Part shown: positions 22,249 through 23,281 of the stretch, one piece after another | How the letters are laid out: each line of letters begins with the position of its first letter | How positions within the stretch are numbered: the stretch's first letter is position 1 | Assembly (NCBI GenBank): GCA_002733945.2 | Contig: NVXO02000004.1 | Location: forward strand, 75,315 to 98,595 | Direction of reading: 5' to 3' | DNA length: 23,281 nucleotides | Source: Sulfurimonas sp. | GTDB lineage: Bacteria; Campylobacterota; Campylobacteria; Campylobacterales; Sulfurimonadaceae | Translations under genes and position numbers: made by a program | Notes under the pieces: generated by a model | What the model was told of the DNA's origin: nothing | The model's input: only the letters and a program-made list of their open reading frames with translations | Databases searched by the model: none

Positions 22249-23281
22249 ATAATTTGTCCTCAATGAGTCCCATTTTTGCAGAAGTCATTAAGTTGTTCTC
22301 TTGATAGTACTTAAGTAGTTCTTGTGCATCTTGACCTGCCATCATTGCCTGGTATCCAAGTGCGGCATGTACTTCATTCTCAAGAACTTCTACCTCTTCT
22401 TTCTCGGCTAAAGCTTCAACTATAAGAGCTACTTTTATACTGTCACGTGCAGCTTGACGAACAGACTCTCTAAGTTCCATAAACTTACCCTTATCTTCGA
22501 TAAAAGCTTTATGTTGCTCCTGAGTATAGCCTCTAGTCTTTTCACGAACTTTTGCATCTATCTCTTGTTCTACTATATTATTAGGAAGTGTAAAATCATA
22601 CTTAGAAAGTAGTGCATCAATCATTTTAGGTTTGATCTCATTCATATAAACACGTGAAAGTTCTTCTGAAGTTATTTGATCTGCAAATTTTTCTTTAAGT
22701 GTACTTAGTGTTGCATTGTCATCACTAAGTATTTTTTTTGCAAAAGCATCATCTGGTGTTTGGGGATGCTGCTCTTGAATCTCATGAAGTGTAACGACAA
22801 ACTTAGCTTCTTTACCTGCTAAGTCTTCAGCTTGATAATCATCAGGAAAACTTAGTAGTACATCTTTTGTTTCTCCATATTCCATACCAATTAATTGTTC
22901 CTCAAAACCAGGGATAAATGAATCTGATCCTATTTTAAGGTTAAAATTTTTAGCACTACCACCTTCAAATGCTTTACCATCAATAAAACCTTCAAAGTCG
23001 ATTACAGTTATATCATCATTTTCAACTGCTCTAGGAGTTGGTATAGCTGTAAAAGGAGCTTGTTTAAGTGCAAATTCTGCAAGTTTCTTTTCTATGTCTT
23101 CAGGTGAAGCAACAGGTTTAGTAAATACAGGAGTTATCTCTTTATAGTCTATATCTGTATGAACTTCAGGACTAATTGAAAGTTCTACTTCAAAAAATAC
23201 TTCATCTTTTCTCTGCTCATACTTCCTAAGAGCTGGTTGACCTAAGATACTATCAACTGAGATATTTGCTTCTACCATACC
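22220..23281 (-). CDS. tig: Trigger factor, ribosome-associated chaperone (5' end outside the window)
   Basis: Trigger factor binds nascent chains at the ribosome exit and has peptidyl-prolyl isomerase activity. The window holds about 353 C-terminal residues; the missing part is the ribosome-binding domain with its GFRKGK-type loop (about 75-80 residues by comparison with the usual 430). The FKBP-type PPIase domain is visible (DDITVIDFEGFIDGKAFEGG through KFVVTLHEI), followed by the long helical C-terminal arms (QTPDDAFAKKI onward). The Met at 23278 is internal, not the start. Usually clpP and def follow tig in this group; here an LRR gene overlaps its end. Confidence 0.96.
   Translation of the reverse strand, partial: GMVEANISVDSILGQPALRKYEQRKDEVFFEVELSISPEVHTDIDYKEITPVFTKPVASPEDIEKKLAEFALKQAPFTAIPTPRAVENDDITVIDFEGFIDGKAFEGGSAKNFNLKIGSDSFIPGFEEQLIGMEYGETKDVLLSFPDDYQAEDLAGKEAKFVVTLHEIQEQHPQTPDDAFAKKILSDDNATLSTLKEKFADQITSEELSRVYMNEIKPKMIDALLSKYDFTLPNNIVEQEIDAKVREKTRGYTQEQHKAFIEDKGKFMELRESVRQAARDSIKVALIVEALAEKEEVEVLENEVHAALGYQAMMAGQDAQELLKYYQENNLMTSAKMGLIEDKLFGIMLGFHK

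Noticed and set aside
23276..23278. ATG at 23278 as the trigger factor start
   Set aside because: The ribosome-binding domain would be missing; the frame continues to the window edge, so this Met is internal.

Overview
The window reads as a chromosomal segment of a sulfur-oxidising Campylobacterota bacterium, most like Sulfurimonas or a close relative. The evidence is low G+C, the Campylobacter/Helicobacter-type neighbourhood cysS - murJ - FapA-like - ruvA - ddl - hydrolase - murF, a MurF with a hydrophobic N-terminal extension, a SorAB-type sulfite dehydrogenase pair, a group III truncated haemoglobin and a chemoreceptor with a C-terminal zinc-binding domain. The genus is inferred; no search was possible.

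Layout. 1-1437 (minus): a very AT-rich two-gene unit, an uncharacterised P-loop ATPase and the first 55 codons of a partner joined by an ATGA overlap, with its own promoter behind cysS. 1508-2908 (minus): cysS. 2995-4845: cargo lying between cysS and murJ, namely a small secreted His/Cys protein and an outer-membrane beta-barrel protein on plus, and a periplasmic DsrE-like protein on minus. 4949-6364 (minus): murJ. 6466-13951 (plus): one tightly packed run, FapA-like DUF342 protein, ruvA, ddl, alpha/beta hydrolase, murF and the two membrane subunits of a TRAP transporter. 13990-16103 (plus): thiamine-binding-fold protein, HIT protein and secreted M23 peptidase. 16166-19814 (plus): Tat-exported molybdenum sulfite dehydrogenase, its cytochrome c and a chemoreceptor. 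19811-20445: a 36-codon membrane-protein ORF and a 350-bp IS30-family deletion derivative with both terminal inverted repeats. 20446-20620 (minus): tRNA-Gln and initiator tRNA-fMet. 20741-23281 (minus): trigger factor (5' end outside the window), a leucine-rich-repeat protein, a group III truncated haemoglobin and an unknown 111-residue protein, closed by an intrinsic terminator.

How the genes fit together. ddl and murF act on successive steps (D-Ala-D-Ala ligation and its addition to the UDP-MurNAc-tripeptide), MurJ flips lipid II, and the M23 protein probably acts on finished peptidoglycan, so the middle is largely cell-wall assembly with RuvA as a passenger. SorAB oxidises sulfite in the periplasm and passes electrons to cytochrome c; the adjacent receptor could sense a related signal, which is inference only.

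The best candidate for an undescribed system is the ATPase pair at the left edge, but its partner is cut by the window boundary. Short perfect or near-perfect tandem duplications occur at three gene boundaries (2961-2996, 4362-4391, 16126-16149); two of them duplicate a -10 promoter element.
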